Positions 13,001 to 26,900 of a stretch of 64,000 bases of DNA are shown in pieces. A program made the translations under genes and the position numbers. Source of the stretch: Acanthornis magna (taxonomy: Eukaryota > Chordata > Aves > Passeriformes > Acanthizidae); assembly GCA_036785705.1 (NCBI GenBank), contig JAWUZG010000070.1, forward strand, positions 2,801,001 to 2,865,000, written 5' to 3'. Below the pieces are notes generated by a model. It was not told the DNA's origin and did no database searches. It saw nothing but the letters and a program-made list of their open reading frames with translations. Position 1 is the first letter of the stretch, and each line of letters starts with the position of its first letter.

Positions 13001-14051
13001 ATGAGAGGCATCGCTGGAAGTTGTGCCTGTTCATTCTCACTTCTGTGCAACCAAAAACTTTTGCGAAACCAAGCACCAGGTAAAATAACATAAATTGTCA
13101 TGAGAAACCCAGATCATCAGCCTTTAAATGTCGTCTTCAAATTATGACTGAACTTGGGTTAAATGATTCTTCAGCTGGTCATTGCTGAGCCTACCCCAGC
13201 TTGGTGGCAGCTTTTACTTCAGAGAGGTTTCTAAGGCTCCATGAAGAAATCAGCTCATCTCACAAATAAAACTACAAATCCAACAGTGTCCAAGGGATGG
13301 AGCATCACAGCAACTAACATCAGAGATTCTGGTGGAGTTTTTGGTTTGTTGGTTGGGGTTTTTTTCCTAAACTGACAGATTAACAGAGACAAATAGAACA
13401 AAAAAGCAATACCTTCAGCGTTGTTTTTTGTCCAATTATTCCATAAGTCAGTGCTGAGGGATGAAGCAGTAATAGCTGACTCTTCACTCAGTGCCCCCAT
13501 TGCTGTGTAATGCAAATAGATGCTTACTGGAACAGAAAAGCTCAGTATATCTATTCAAGGTTCATTTCACCTAGAAAGCACTTCATACAAGATGCACTTC
13601 AAACAACCCCCAGAGAAGGCAGCAATATAATAACAATTCATTTAAAACACTCTTGCCTCAAACTTCCTTTTGACACAGCATAATTATGATTGTGGGACAT
13701 CAAACAATGGCTTGCAAATTTCCCAAATACAAAGTCCATCCTGTTTTCCATTCTATTATCTTGCACAATTTATGACACAGATACATGCAACATACTACAG
13801 CCTTAAACCTATTTACCAGTTTAAGTAGCTTATTTTCAGAGTCTAAATTATACCCTATCCATTAAAATTTCATCCAGATTTCAAACTGATGAAGTAGTTC
13901 TGCTTCACAATGTCTCCGCACACTTCCCACCCCACCACCTATTTCAGAAGGAGAGAAATACTGTTTAACAAAGCCTTGGACCTCACAACACAGAAAAGCC
14001 TCCACCAAACCTACCTTTCAGTAAAATATAGATTAGCATTCCAAATGCCAT
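6997..14051 (-). CDS. EPGN: Epigen (EGF-family growth factor), full coding span, 5 exons
   Basis: Join of 14051-14015, 13502-13413, 8360-8240, 7497-7345 and 7051-6997 gives 456 nt, 151 aa plus stop; every junction is GT-AG and keeps phase. Residues 1-16 are a hydrophobic signal peptide. NWT near residue 35 is a possible N-glycosylation site. Residues 58-93 form one EGF domain with the exact spacing C-x7-C-x4-C-x10-C-x-C-x8-C. Residues 109-131 are a membrane segment, followed by a short basic tail. As I remember human epigen (154 aa), it shares [12 protein letters not shown] after the EGF domain and LKSPY in the tail, which separates this gene from EREG, AREG and BTC. Family knowledge: a membrane-anchored precursor shed to activate ErbB1. 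It lies tail-to-head with MTHFD2L, as in mammals. Identification is firm; expression is not shown by sequence. Confidence 0.95.
7345..7497 (-). CDS. EPGN: EPGN coding exon 4 (end of EGF domain, membrane segment)
   Basis: Acceptor TTTTATAG, donor GTACGG. It starts with cysteines 5 and 6 in [13 protein letters not shown], then a juxtamembrane stretch where shedding would be expected, then a membrane helix at residues 109-131 beginning [10 protein letters not shown] and ending in YVRKR as the stop-transfer signal. Confidence 0.97.
7498..8239 (-). other. EPGN intron 3
   Basis: Bounded by GTAAAG at the 5' end and TTTTATAG at the 3' end. I see no repeat or gene inside. Confidence 0.85.
8240..8360 (-). 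CDS. EPGN: EPGN coding exon 3 (first half of EGF domain)
   Basis: Acceptor TTTCACAG, donor GTAAAG. The exon holds the first four EGF cysteines (residues 58, 66, 71, 82), with [15 protein letters not shown] closely matching human NSYCINGACAFHHEL. The codon for K83 is split across the intron (AA|G), the usual phase for splitting an EGF domain in this family. Confidence 0.96.
8361..13412 (-). other. EPGN intron 2 (5.1 kb)
   Basis: Bounded by GTATTG and TTTCACAG. Holds an AT dinucleotide run around 12459-12478 and T-rich stretches, but no recognisable gene. Short open frames look random. Confidence 0.85.
13413..13502 (-). CDS. EPGN: EPGN coding exon 2 (propeptide)
   Basis: The acceptor TTACACAG precedes CAATGGGGGC. 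The exon encodes [12 protein letters not shown] through NNAE and ends at the donor GTATTG. ALSEE corresponds to ALTEE in human epigen. It holds an NWT glycosylation sequon. Confidence 0.92.
13503..14014 (-). other. EPGN intron 1
   Basis: 512-bp intron bounded by GTAGGT and TTACACAG. Nothing else seen. Confidence 0.85.
14015..14051 (-). CDS. EPGN: EPGN coding exon 1 (signal peptide)
   Basis: The ATG is the reverse complement of cat at 14049-14051. The exon encodes [12 protein letters not shown] plus one base of the next codon, ending at the donor GTAGGT (plus-strand ctac at 14011-14014). The hydrophobic run matches the short epigen signal peptide, and the phase (1) fits the next exon exactly. 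Confidence 0.9.
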
Positions 14052-14142
14052 GGCAGGCAGCTGCTTTAACACCTTCTCAGCTCTTCTTTCCAGGTGGCTT
14101 GCTTGCTCGCTCTGCTTATCTGTGCTCCCGTGTTTTCTCTTG

Positions 14143-14185
14143 CACTTATATGCCAGGAAGCGTCATCTCCTGTTCTCACCAATCA
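14143..14185 (-). promoter_or_regulatory. EPGN core promoter: TATA box and CCAAT box
   Basis: On the minus strand CATATAAG (plus 14145-14152) lies about 95 bp upstream of the EPGN ATG. About 30 bp further up is an ATTGG box (CCAAT on plus at 14179-14183). The spacing suits a TATA promoter with a 5' UTR of roughly 65 nt. No CpG island is present, as expected for an inducible growth-factor gene. The start site is inferred. Confidence 0.6.
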
Positions 14186-14219
14186 AGAAAAGGTGCATCT
14201 GGCAACAACCTAACCCCTG

Positions 14220-17200
14220 GGGCAACCACACATTTATTTAGGAAACTGCTATTATCTAGCAATGGCATCAGGTTTTCTTTTGAAACCCTGGTTTCCTATT
14301 ACCTGTGGGCATAATTGTGCAGGCAAAGGTACAGTTTTAGAGTGAGACCCGGAATCTGACAGAGCAGAAGAACAAAAAAAAAAAGCAAAACAAAGGTGAG
14401 CAAAACAAAAAATGACATGAAAATGTGGTGTTTCCCTCCCTTCACAATGTAGGTGTTGTGTTACGTCCAGGAGGATATTCACCTTCAGGATGCCACGCTG
14501 GAGTTCAGATGGCAGAGACCAGTCTCTGCTCTGCTAATGTTCCTCCCCTGGTCCTCCCTGTCCCTCAGTCCCTGCCATGCAGAAGAGGAACTTTGGGAAC
14601 AGCTAGTGCCGAGATTAGGAAGCGATCAGACACAAAGATAATGGATGATGTTCTCCATCAGTGACTGCCAGAGGGAGGCCTTTGATCCCAGGCTCTGCAA
14701 GCCTGAGGGCTGTGCTAATCACTTTCCATTCAGCCTGGCTGTGCACAGCCCTGGAAGCAAGGCAGCCCACCGACCTGTGCCCTGGAATTGCTGGCTGGAG
14801 CTGCAGGGCACAAGTCCAGAGCAGGCCAAGCACAAGCTCTGAGGAAACACAGACTGAAAGAGCAGATAAACTGTTGCCTACCATAGCAGTAGATCCCTTC
14901 ACTACTGCCAGAAAAGCCCACCTCTGCCTCTCCACGAAGTGACCGTATGTAATGAGAACAACCATACTTTTTACATCAAGTGTTTGCAGGTCTCTAGCAC
15001 AGACCTGTCAAACACACTTCTTGTACTAAACCACTCTCCACAGCTCCAAACGCTGTCCAGCTTCCTTGGTCACAGGCAGCTTGGAACAAGTAAGACTGGT
15101 CTCTCTGAAGGGTACTGATGTGCCCAGACTAGAGCAGGTAATTGGAAAAGCCCAGTTCAGTAACACACAAAGACATCAGCAACCTAACTTTGACCAAAGG
15201 AGAGCTACACACTTCACTTCAGCAGCAACTCTCACTTCCTCAACTGTGAGCTCCAAGCAACATTTCACAATTTTTGTATTTTAAAATCAAAAGTCTTCTT
15301 ATAAATGCCCTAGTAACTCTGGTTGGCTCAAGTTCTCCCTCTCCACTACGCTCTCCTCAGTGATGTGTAGGATTACGCCTAACCACTTCACATATTAAGG
15401 GAAAAACACAAGCTAGTTATGTGTATTTTAATTATGCGTTTTCCTGCTCATGGACTGCATTCCAGGAGGCTTTTCCCTTCCTTCGCTATCCTGAATTGCT
15501 GCATGCCTGCACACTGATTGAGTGCAGCTTGCACACTCCCTGGACAGACAGGAGTGTTTCTGCCTACCTGGATAACCTCTGCTATCAGTCCCAAGCAGGG
15601 ATGAGGCTCATGAGCCTTGCTTTCAACACCCAGCTGCACAATGGGAGTTTAATCTGGCCTGAATCCGAGAGAAGGCTTTGTCATGAGGCAACACAGTGGG
15701 TGCGGTAGGCCTGGGACAAGGCTGCAGTGGGCAAGGCCGTGTTCCATCTGCCACAGGGCGTTTGTCCTTGGACAAACCTTGACCAGGTCGGGCGCACCAG
15801 CGTGCTTTTTGGCTTGGCTAACGCGCCCTTCCCTCTGGATGCTCCCTCTGGATGGTCTCCCAGTGGAGAGCACTCTCAGAGATGGGTCTAGCAGCTCTGC
15901 AGACAGCATGCTGTGGAGCCAAGCCTGAGTCTCACTGGCTGTACTGTAACACCTAAGCCAGCTACCACAGGATAAAGGGAAAAGGCTTACAATGCACAGT
16001 GACCTGCTTGTAGGACATGACAAAGGCAGACTCGCTCAAGGGATGCAAGCACAAGTGCCATAAATGGCTGTTCTGCCAAAAAACATGGAGATGATCAGAG
16101 CTAAAGCAAAGAAAACAACCAGCAATACAGATGGACACAGAAATAGCTGGACCTGCAGGGTCTCCCATTCGCTGCGCTCCGAACACACAATAAACAAAGA
16201 ACACAACCATCCCCCAAACCACACCAACACTCTCCAGCAAGATCAACGTAACAGTGAACCAGTTTTATTCCATCTTTCAGTCATGGGTTGATCAGTCCAA
16301 GGACAGTCTCCGTAGGTACCTTGATCCTCCTACCACTTATATTACCACTTAAATTTATATTACCACTTACATTTAAAAAGACAAGCAAGTGTCTGCACTA
16401 TTGGCATTATATATTTAGCAATAATCCTGTCAAACTTCTGCAAACACTGTTTTAAAGCAAACTCGCAGACAGTCCATCACAAGAACAGTCAGCATAGAAA
16501 TAATGCTCCGCCTTGACTCTTTTATCACAGTAAGTGCATTTTTCCCTTTAATGGCAACAGTACTTAGCCACAATCTTTCTCCTTCCCATTTCAAGTTATC
16601 TATAGGCCCCTAGCAAACACCTAAGGCTCCTGACAAAAATAAGTCAGTAATCCCAGCCGAGATAAGAACGTGAAGATAAAAGTCTAAACTCTCTCCCACT
16701 GCCTTCAGTGGCAATGTCAACAGTGCACACACTCAACTGAACTGGCATCTCAGCAGTAACTCTGCTACAACTTTTACTTTGCATAGGACTAACTCTAGAT
16801 CCATCCAGGAACCAAACTTTTGGGAATAGAAACATACTGATCTTATCCCATATACTCTTCTCTAACCAGCAAAATATTGTGGCCACTGAAGCCAAGGCTA
16901 ACAATACGGACTAAAAAAAGCCCTCTTCATGCAGTTTCAAAAAATAAGAGAATAATTAAATGGCTTTAAGTTCCAACACAAACATTTCATCAGGGATAAA
17001 GTTTTGGTTTTCTTCTCCTCTTCACCTCCTGCCCCACTATATATATTGTACATACATAGTGGTTTTAACTACATTCCACTCAATTCCATTCAATTAAATT
17101 CTATTCCATTCAATTTAAGTCAAATTTAGCCCAATCAATTGTTCAGGTTTGAAGGTTTTTTGGAGGATGAAGGTATCGTGCACCAAAATAATTTGTCCAG

Positions 17201-17825
17201 ACATGGAAAAAAAATAATTCCAGCCTCAATTCTAGCATCTTATTCATGCTTACCTCTTGCAGATGTTTAAGGTCAGAATTTCACCAGCTTTCAAGCTTAT
17301 TTGACTACTTTAAAACATTGACTGAGCATTTGCGTTCATGTCATCATTGCTGCCTGGCCACTGCTGGCTCTAAATGTTCAAAAAAATATTTAAGGACTCT
17401 GAACTACATCCATATTGCTCAGTGACCTCAGAACCCAAGCCACGTATTTGAAAGATATCTAGCATGTCTTTACTTTTTATGCTGTTTGAACAGGTCCCAA
17501 GTGCTTACAAGACCTTGATAACTGCCCCAGTTCACAGGTACAGTTGTAATTGAAGCTTCCTTCTTCATTCTCAAACATTTAATTGACAACCACCAACAAC
17601 AACATAACCATGTAGGCTGCATTCTCCAACTCGTTTTTGCTCACAATAAGTCAGTAGGAGGTAACACAAAGTATTTGAACATTCCATAAACCATCAGATT
17701 TAACATACTTGACATGAAAAAATAAATACAATGTAGAAATAAATATATTTGTAGTAAAAAATAAATGTTTTGTGTATCAATAAATAGAACAACCCAGATT
17801 CTTCTTCCAAGGTAACCTCTTTGCT
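14220..17825. other. Intergenic DNA and MTHFD2L 3' UTR
   Basis: Separates the 5' end of EPGN from the stop of MTHFD2L. An AATAAA on minus at 16264-16269 is a possible MTHFD2L poly(A) signal, and ATTAAA variants lie closer to the stop. A short ATTCCATTCA-like array lies near 17070-17115. No other gene recognised. Confidence 0.55.
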
Positions 17826-17938
17826 CTAGTAAATGAGCTTTTTTGCAACTAGGAGTGTGTTCTTCAGAAGCATTGCAACAGTCATAGGTCCTACTCCTCC
17901 CGGGACTGGAGTGATAAAGCCAGCCTTCTTCTTCACTT
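17826..17938 (-). CDS. MTHFD2L: MTHFD2L coding exon 8 and stop
   Basis: Acceptor TTCTCTCAG. Encodes [20 protein letters not shown], then [16 protein letters not shown] and TAG at 17826-17828. [10 protein letters not shown] is the second family signature. The short Ile-Tyr end fits MTHFD2L. Confidence 0.97.
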
Positions 17939-20900
17939 CTGAGAGAAAAGAGAAAAAGGCATTGACTGAGAATGTTTCCAACCCTTTTCTTCCCTTCCAC
18001 TACCCACATATACCCTATGGGCGACAAGCATAGAGGGCTGACTGGGCAGGTACTGCAGGGAAGGGACAAGCCAAGGCAGAAGCGTTACTGCAGCCACAGC
18101 AGGGATGGAACATGGCCAGGACTGGGGCTGCAAGGTACTACTCCTAATCTGAATTTATTACCCAGGGCTAGTTCTGGGCCAGGCTTTCACAACCTGTTCC
18201 ATCTGATCTACCTGCAGCACATTGCCCTTTCCCCACAGCAGCAACAGGCACTCACACAGCCTTGTGGTCAGACAGATGAAGGTTAATCCCAATGAATTCT
18301 TTTGGCAAGGGGCAATTTTTGCCCATGAGACCTGGCTGACCAGCTGTCCCAGGAAGATCTGGGATGACATAAGGTCAGGATGACCCCAGGAGACCAGCAT
18401 GGATGTGCATCACCTCCATCTGCCAACTGGGATAATGCACCTGCAAAATCCAGGAGAGCTATGGAAGCTGGGGATCCCTTTCTGTAGGCAAGGAGGTGAC
18501 CCCCAAAGTCTGTGTTCCTGAGGAGCAGCATGCAGAGCAGGAGGCTGCTGGAACTAGTGCCATCAACAATGGGGCACCAGCAGCAGCCAAGTCACCTAGT
18601 CAGCCTCTGTCTCCGACTCTGTTCTCCACCTCCTAACAAAGACATCCTGGGATCACAGAAGGAAACTTAAAACTGGACAGGGAGAAAGTACAATTTTCTG
18701 ATTGATTTGTTTTTCTGCTTCACGATATACACAACAAAGATGAGAGTTGTCTTCAAGGAAAAACACAATTCTAGTGGCAAAACTCCCATTGCAATTTCAG
18801 CCATAAACACTCAGTTCCTCCAGAGACGACTTATTTTTTTAATGAGTGTTACTAGGGTGCCTAGATTAAACCAGGATCAAAAGGTGCAGGTATTTCCAAA
18901 GTATCACAAAGGAAAATCTTACTGATGAATTAGCTCCAATCATGAGCCGTGTCAGACTATTCAAATTCAGTGTACACCTTGAGTGCATTTAAGTTAACCT
19001 GTTTGTATAAGGAATTCATATAATGTAGCAATAAATCCTGACTTGACACTCTTATCTGCTGTGCAAAATGCCATCGACTGGAATTGCAGGTTGTTTGCAA
19101 AGGAATTCTGTTCAATTTTGTGGGAACTCACCACAGGACAAAACACAGCAAGTTATTCACTAATAATGATCTGACCAATTGGCATTTTACTGACCTTGTT
19201 AATACTCAGAGCTGGTTTTCTTTTCAGGTGCCACCGTGAGAGGTTTTTTGTTTGTTAGTTTGGGGTTTTTTTTGGCTTGCTTAGTAATAACTTCTTGTAA
19301 AATCACACCCCGCTTTCAAAAGCATTGTTTTTCCAAAGGCACACACACAAGAGACAACTGAGCAAGCATAACTGACACAAACACATTCAATTCCACTGAA
19401 GTCACAACAGAGCAGACTTTGCCTGGCTATGAGAAGAGATTAAGGGATGGAAAACCAGGCACCTGGTTTTGGAACAAACAAGATCACTTGCTACTGCTTT
19501 AAGTGTATTCATCTTGAATCTATGTGGTGCCTAACTGTCAGAAATAAGAAGGTCTCAAAAATAGAAATATTACAAAAGAATTTGAAAAATTGGATATTGT
19601 TGTTTGGTTTTTTTTTTAATAGTATTTATTAGATTTGAAGGGCAGGGGGGTAAATGAAATTAAAAAAATGTCAGGTAAATGAAATTAAAAAAATGTCACA
19701 AGAGCATTTGCACGGTTAACAGCGAATATCTCACTGAACTGAAGAACAGAAGGTTAACCCTCATTGAGGAGAGATTGTAATTACAACCAGGAGAGTTTTA
19801 ATTACCCAGGTGACTGGCACCACCAGACATAATATTAAAATATACGGAAAGGAAATCAAGTTACAGTGCGGTTTTTCTTCACATGTAAAATATAACAAAT
19901 TAATTAAGATCTCATATGGCAGTTACTCTTAATATTCTCAAACACAAATAATTAACCTTTTTAATAGTCATACTATTTTGAGCTACCGACCATTTCAGAT
20001 TGGTGCTTATAGTTAATACAGTTACTATGAATTCTCAGATTAATGTCATAATTATTGAAACATACCCACATCTGAAGAAAACACAGCCATTAGCACAGAA
20101 AATACTGTAGGCACATTAAATAGAAATATGTTTGTTTCCATGGCAACATTGCATACCTCTTTCTGTGGTGTTATTCAAATTACTCCTATCTTACCTACAA
20201 AGAGGGACAACCCATAAACAGACCATGCCTTTCCTGAAGAAAGCCTTCTAACGAGTCTCAGGTACAACATGCATTGCCCATGGTGTCAGTAACACTACCC
20301 AGCAGGATACACAGCACAATGCTTTCCCAAGTTGTTGGGGAATTCCTCCACCCATACTCTACCATTATGGAAATCCCTGTGGGTCGGTGTGGCAGAAGCC
20401 AAATTTTGCGTCAGTTAGCATAAAGCCACTCAGATATAGTTTATACACAAAAGCTGATTCAGATTTTCAAACACACAACAGGTGTCTGTGCTGGGGAAAT
20501 GACCATCTGATAAGTTTCCACTGGCAAAAGTAAATACAGATATGGTGAGTGTAATTTTCCAAGATGAATGTCAGTGACCAAAGGGGGAATATAGCTTGGC
20601 CTCAAAAATGTCAACAGATTTTCCTTTCCTGGTCAAGTGAAATAGGCCAATGTACAGTTCCCAGACAGCACTTAAACGTGTGACTGATCTCATGTAGGCA
20701 GGTGAGGTGCTGTGCTGTCAGTTCCTTCAGGTCCTGTTTGTGCTTCTCAGGAATAATGTAACTTTGTGCACAGCTTTACTCCTGCTTTTTCCACATGGGT
20801 GCTGGTCTCCCAGGCACCACCCCCCCCCCCCCCCGACAATCTGGAAAATGCAAATTAGATACCTATGGGGGCGGAGCTGCTATTTTGCAGCTTCTGTAGA

Positions 20901-23900
20901 ACCTGGAAATCTTCCTTTGGTTCTTCAGAAGAAATGAAATGTAGATTGTTTCCTTGAAAAACAGGATCCACTGCTTTGGAAACAGCCCTTCATTCCTAGG
21001 TTCCTTTAAAGCTGAGGACATCAGACACCTAATAGAGTTAATCACACAAACCAATGGCAAGTCTCAACCTGAAGGCAGTTCTGGGTCTTGTGCATCTGCA
21101 TTAAGTGATGCAGAGTAATTCCTGCCTAAGCACAGTTTCCACACGGCTTTACGAGTCCCTGTAAAGCTACACCAGATCCCTGCATCCCGGCAGCACTGCC
21201 CAAGTGAGAAATCGTGTGCTCAGCAGTCACTCTAGATACCCCATGTTCTGCTCCACACGTGCTGGGATTATTATCACTGCAGATAATAATTGCTGTGGGA
21301 TACCAACCAGCAAGCGTCTACCCCATTTCTCAGAGTTCCTTCTTTTTGCTATCCCTTTTTCTTTTACTGCAGCTATTTTAGTTGCATTATAAAGGAAAAC
21401 TAAGGAATTATGGCCCAGTACTGTAATTCTAACAGTGCATATTTCCTCTGACAGCCACACAACATAGGCATCCTGAGCAAAGAAACCCAACACAAAATGA
21501 CACACAACGGCTTCTCCGCACTCAGCTAATTAACACAGATGGGCAGATGGGATGCTGCCGTAGCCTTGGGATAATACACGGAGGCAGCAGAAATGCAAGA
21601 TAACAAAGATTACTTATTGAGGCCCCTGAACAACACCCTCTTCTGTGCAGGGGAACGTCAATTGGGCCATCCAGCAGCTCACTGACACCAGTTAACCAGC
21701 CTGGCCTTGTGGCTTCTGTCACAGCCTAATGCCAACCTTCTGATTCATTCCCTGCACTCATGGAGCACAACAACAGGCAATGGTTCCCCTAATGTTTGTG
21801 GGGCAGCAATATGGTGACATGTTTACACAGACTGGGCTCTTCTTCACAGCAAAATGAATGCCAGATCTTCGAAATCAACTGATAAACAAACAAATAAAGC
21901 TATAGCAAAAGCACCATGTTCTGTTTTCATGACCACTGTTTGGGAAAGCTCCACAAGGAGCTAATTTGGAAAGGATTCAATAAGTGAGGAGCAGCCTGTA
22001 GCTGGGCAGGTATCGCAATGAACGCGGAGCGGCAGCAGACACCGTCAGAAGCAGCTGCTGTCACAGAGCCCAGGCTTCCTGCGCTCTGCTGCTAAGGTGT
22101 AGCTGAAGGACCACCACTTTCATTAATTAATTGGGTTTAAAGAACATGGTGGTCAATCTCATTCAGAGAAAATGAATAATATAGGCACATCACCTTGGAC
22201 CACCCCAATTACTTGTTGGGGCTCTCTCTTCTGCTGTTCAGCACCGGGAATCCCTCCCTGCTCATGGTGGCACCCATTTCCAGAATCTCTTTCACACTGT
22301 CAAATTGGAAAGAACAGTTCTCATGTGTAAACCCCTTCACTGATATCACAACTTCAGCACCTAACCAAGGTCTTACTCAAAGGATCTCTTTTCTACATAG
22401 GCATCCAATAAAGACTCAAGAATCAGCATTGCCACCTGTTTGTCAAAAATATGGAAGGAATTGTAAGGAAATACAAGCAACTTTGGTTTTATGGGCATTT
22501 CCAGTTCCACTTGCAAAGGTGAGCTACTACATTGGCGTGTTACTACCCTGCTCTACCAGTCACTCCTGGAAATGATGCTCCACCCAAAAGAGCTGTTTCA
22601 GCTAAATGTTCTGGGTAAGTTGTTGCTTTATTTCATGTCCCTGGTCCTTGTAGCCCTCCTCCTCCCCTGGCATTATAGCTGTGGCAACAAAAGCCTATAA
22701 AACAGGGCCAAGTACACCCACATGTGCACTATGCTGTTCATAAAAACAGTTCTCCCTTGAAACTTGATGCCCAAAACAGCTAAAATGGCACTGGGGATCA
22801 TATAGGGATGCCACCGCTTCTTCTCCTCCTCCTCCCTGGCACTTCACTCTTCCTCCTGAGGCTCAGAGAAGGCACAACAGCCACTCCCTGGACCACAGAT
22901 TTTGGCAAATTCTTATCATAAACAGGTACCCTCCATGTGCTGTGGTGGTTTTACACAGAGAGCTGCACATGCAGTTTAAAATATCCCTGCAGTATCAAGC
23001 TGGGTATCTCAGTGCTTTGTGGCAGGCCTCCAGATGCACAGTGTTCTCCTGTCTTGTTCTTTTAGATACCTTGGAACTGCACAGTAAACTATTCTGGACC
23101 AAAAAACTACTATTTTTTGATGTGGACACAGTTTGGAGTGTCAAAACACAGAAGACGTGGGGATGTGGGAAATCGCAAATACTGTTTAAAGGCATTCCAC
23201 TATTTTCTCGAATGTGGACACTGAATTTAAGAATGAAAGACACGAAAAAGAAGAATTGAAGTGCATCCTTTTGTTGTTAAAGAGATAAAAATAACCTTTA
23301 CTGTCTAACTCACCCTGCAGAGATTAGAAGATGGGATCCAAGTACTGCCAAGATAAGCAACTGAATCAAAACAGCTTCCAGCCATCTAAGAAATTTAATC
23401 TCCACTACAGGAACTTTTCAGCCAGATGACCTAGTGAAGGAAGCCATTTCCACCTATTTTTGTAAATGAAATTTGAACTCTGCCCAGGTAAAGCTCTGCT
23501 CTCCCCACAGCCACATTTTTCTCCTAAAGAAGTGGATGAAGAGACAATAGACATTGGTGGGCTACGTGATGTTACACAGGTGCCACATGTCATGCCAGAC
23601 ATTTATGTGCCTGGCCTCAACTTGCAAAAACCATTTTCACTTAGGCTTAAATATAAATTCAGCCAAGTGATCAAACAGGGGAAAAGGATAAAATGATTTG
23701 CTACACAAACATGTTGGCTTGTTCCATTTCCTAACTGCCAGATCAAATACTTGCCAAGGGTGGTTTATTTGTTAGTGTTCAGAACTGTATACACTGGGAT
23801 GTTTTTTGTTGTTGTTAAAGATTTAGTGAAACTTTCACCGATACCAATGAACCAACAACAATTTCCTTTTGGCAATGCACAGTGAAATGCTACTTGCAAC

Positions 23901-26900
23901 TGTAGTGGCATAATCCAAGCCGAAGTTCCTCCCTCTTTTTTGGATCTTCCCTCCCCCCAGGTAAAATCTTGAGAACAACCCACAGCAGACATGACGAGAC
24001 AGATACAGTGCATTGCTGAAACTCTGAATCACAGCCTTGCCACTGAATCTACACCTTTATTGCAGGCACAAGGTCTCGTGTTTGAAGAGAAACAAACAAG
24101 AAGGATGCAGTTTCACGTTTCTCAAAGTTACAGCTTTTTCACTCCCCCACCTGTTAAAGCAAACCAAACATCTGAAAGTTCTCTGTACTTTAGTTCAGCT
24201 CTGAAAACAGAAAATAGAACCCTTTCTTTGTGATAGCACAAACAGGATAGGAAAACAAGAAAAATTTTTCAAGTTGTCTTCCAAAAGATTTGTTTTCTTG
24301 GAGCTCAGTTGCACACATCCAGTTACACATTTCCAAACACATTCCAAGACAGTCGCTCAGCTACACTCATGCAGGTAATTTCACAGACTTTAGCAGACAG
24401 GTAACATGCATGATGAGTAAAAGCAGCAGGGAACTAAGGGAGTGATGTAATTACAAATACACACAGCTGGCTAGAAACATTCTGAATATAATTAAGCTTT
24501 GAGACATTATGCCAGCCAAGATGTTAATAACTGTGAAAAAAACCTGTGGGTGATTTTCATACTTATCAAAATAAGGAACTGTTGAGAACCATTAATAATG
24601 TGGGTAAATGCTGTCTAAGCTTCCCACACTCAACTCTGCCAATAAGTGCAACAATCCTGCTATTCCAGTCTGGAGCTCCTCCAGAACAGAGATATTTAAT
24701 CAAGTTACATTGTGAACTTGCTCTGCAACACGTTAAACATAAAAAGATCAATATGTAACAACAATTTTTATCTGTTAGACTTGCCTGGACCAAGATGTTA
24801 GGCACTTTCAGATGAACTCACATTAAACTTTAGTGTAAAGGATATTTCTAAAGCCAAGTTAACATTTTCACAGACAAGTGTAGAGGAGGAGTGCATAAGG
24901 AGGCTTTGAGAAGCTGTGGTTTAATAACAATTGCTACGAACAGCGGGAGACCCAATGCTTGAGAAAGAGCAGAAACTGTTTTCACTAATTACTTTTGAAA
25001 CATTTCACAAACTCAAAGGATTAAAGAAACTGGACACAAGTACCTTCTGCAGGACACTGCCAGAAGAGCTCATCTGTATCTCTTACAGGTTGCTGGGACC
25101 TGTAATTAAAAGTAATACTTCCTCTCCTAGCTAACATAGCATTTCTTAAGAGCAGATAATTTTTGTGCTCTTAAGTAAATAAATTATAAAAAAATCCTGA
25201 AAACACTGCCTCATTTGAGACACAGCCTAGTCCAAAAATTTACTATGCGTGAATCCTACAAACTTCAATATATTTATCTAACAGGTTCGTATAAAGAGTG
25301 TTTCACTGACCTTCAAAGTCCACATCCCCAACTAATTTGGTTTTTCCTGTAAGAGGATCATGGATATGGTTGATGCCTACGTCAATCACAGCTGCACCTT
25401 CCTTGACCATATCAGTTGTAATCAACTTTGGGATACCTGGAATCATCAACACATATTTAATTACCCTGGCCAAGTAGTCTTAGGTCATCAGTTTAGAATT
25501 ATATCAAGGGGTGCGCATGCACAAAATAGAACAGAATTCTTCCACTTGAATATTTCTTGATACACCCCACACTGAAAACAACAATTCCTCAATTGCACAC
25601 AGTTTGTAACTACTACTACTACAGAAAAGAGAAAAAACCCACAAAAAGGACCCCACCAAAAGTTGTGCCATGGGATTGGTGAAACACACTCGACCGATAA
25701 GCACTTTTAACCATTATAGTAATCCCAACACGCAACACTGACCTTCCACAGAGGACAAAACACCATTTCTTCCTATTTATAGCAATTTGGAACACCTCTG
25801 CATTTGACCAGAGGGGCCTAGCCTGAGCACTGCATCTCTGCAGTGTCATGGGGTAGGAGTTTTTTGCTATTAAGAAATTCCAGCTACAACAGCCACAAGA
25901 AGCCACCTCAGCCTTTTCATATGCACCATATTTCTTCAGCACATTTAAATGTGAAGCATCTTGATACTCATCAAGAATATGTGCATCAGTCAGGACCCAG
26001 AAAACCTAAAAGGTCACTTCAAAGTCAAGACAATGAAATGTACCCATGGCTGTATGTTCTTGTCAGGAATTTCTTCCCTACCATTCAACCTCCAACTTTC
26101 AATGATGGGAATTTCCAACCTAAAAATTACAATTTGCCTTGCTTCTTGAGCAATTCCATCAGTTCTTTGCTCTGAGAGGAATGTTAAAGTATCTCCAAAA
26201 AGGGAGTCTAAACTCCCCTCTCCCATCAAAGCTGCTTTCTCTCAGGTGGGGAGAAGACAAAAAGGAAAAGAAAATTAATCCCTGTGGTTTGAAACTGCAG
26301 TTCTACTGGAGGGAAGCGCTGGTATACAAGACTCTGGCTCCATGTGAAGTGCTGGAGCACAGCCACTCAGTCATTTGGATACAGGCAGTACAAGAGCACT
26401 CTCTGCTCACCACTTCTCACTCCCCCATAAGACACCCGCTTGAAACTCTGCCTCTCATGTTGAGCAAGCCAAGATCTCAAACTCTTTCCTAGCCCATTTG
26501 ATAACATCTGACTGCGTCTCCTTCATCCCCCTCTGATGTAATCCATGGCAACCTGGCTGGTAATTGGATAATGCCTCAGCCTTATGGGGGTAAATGATCT
26601 GCGTGTGATAGGGCTGGAAGCACATTAACGGAAGCTGCACAGTTACACCCTTTGTAAAATGGTTTGATAATAGGCCAAATACTTAATAGCAACAAATGAA
26701 CTAACCCCCAAACCAAATGAGCATATCTATTTACTTAAGCCTACTTTACATACCAAGTAGGAAGGAATAAACACTAGAGCAGCTTTTCCTAAAATGCATT
26801 GACTGAAGCATATGGGAAAACCTTTCATTGGTAATTTTTGTAGAAAATGATGAATCATGTTTTAAACAAAGGAAAAACAAGGCCCTGCCTAATCCGAGCT

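Larger units (their letters stand above)
17939..25310 (-). other. MTHFD2L intron 7 (7.4 kb)
   Basis: Bounded by GTCAGT and TTCTCTCAG. Contains a 25-bp tandem duplication at 19649-19698 and a C15 run at 20820-20834. No further gene seen. Confidence 0.85.
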
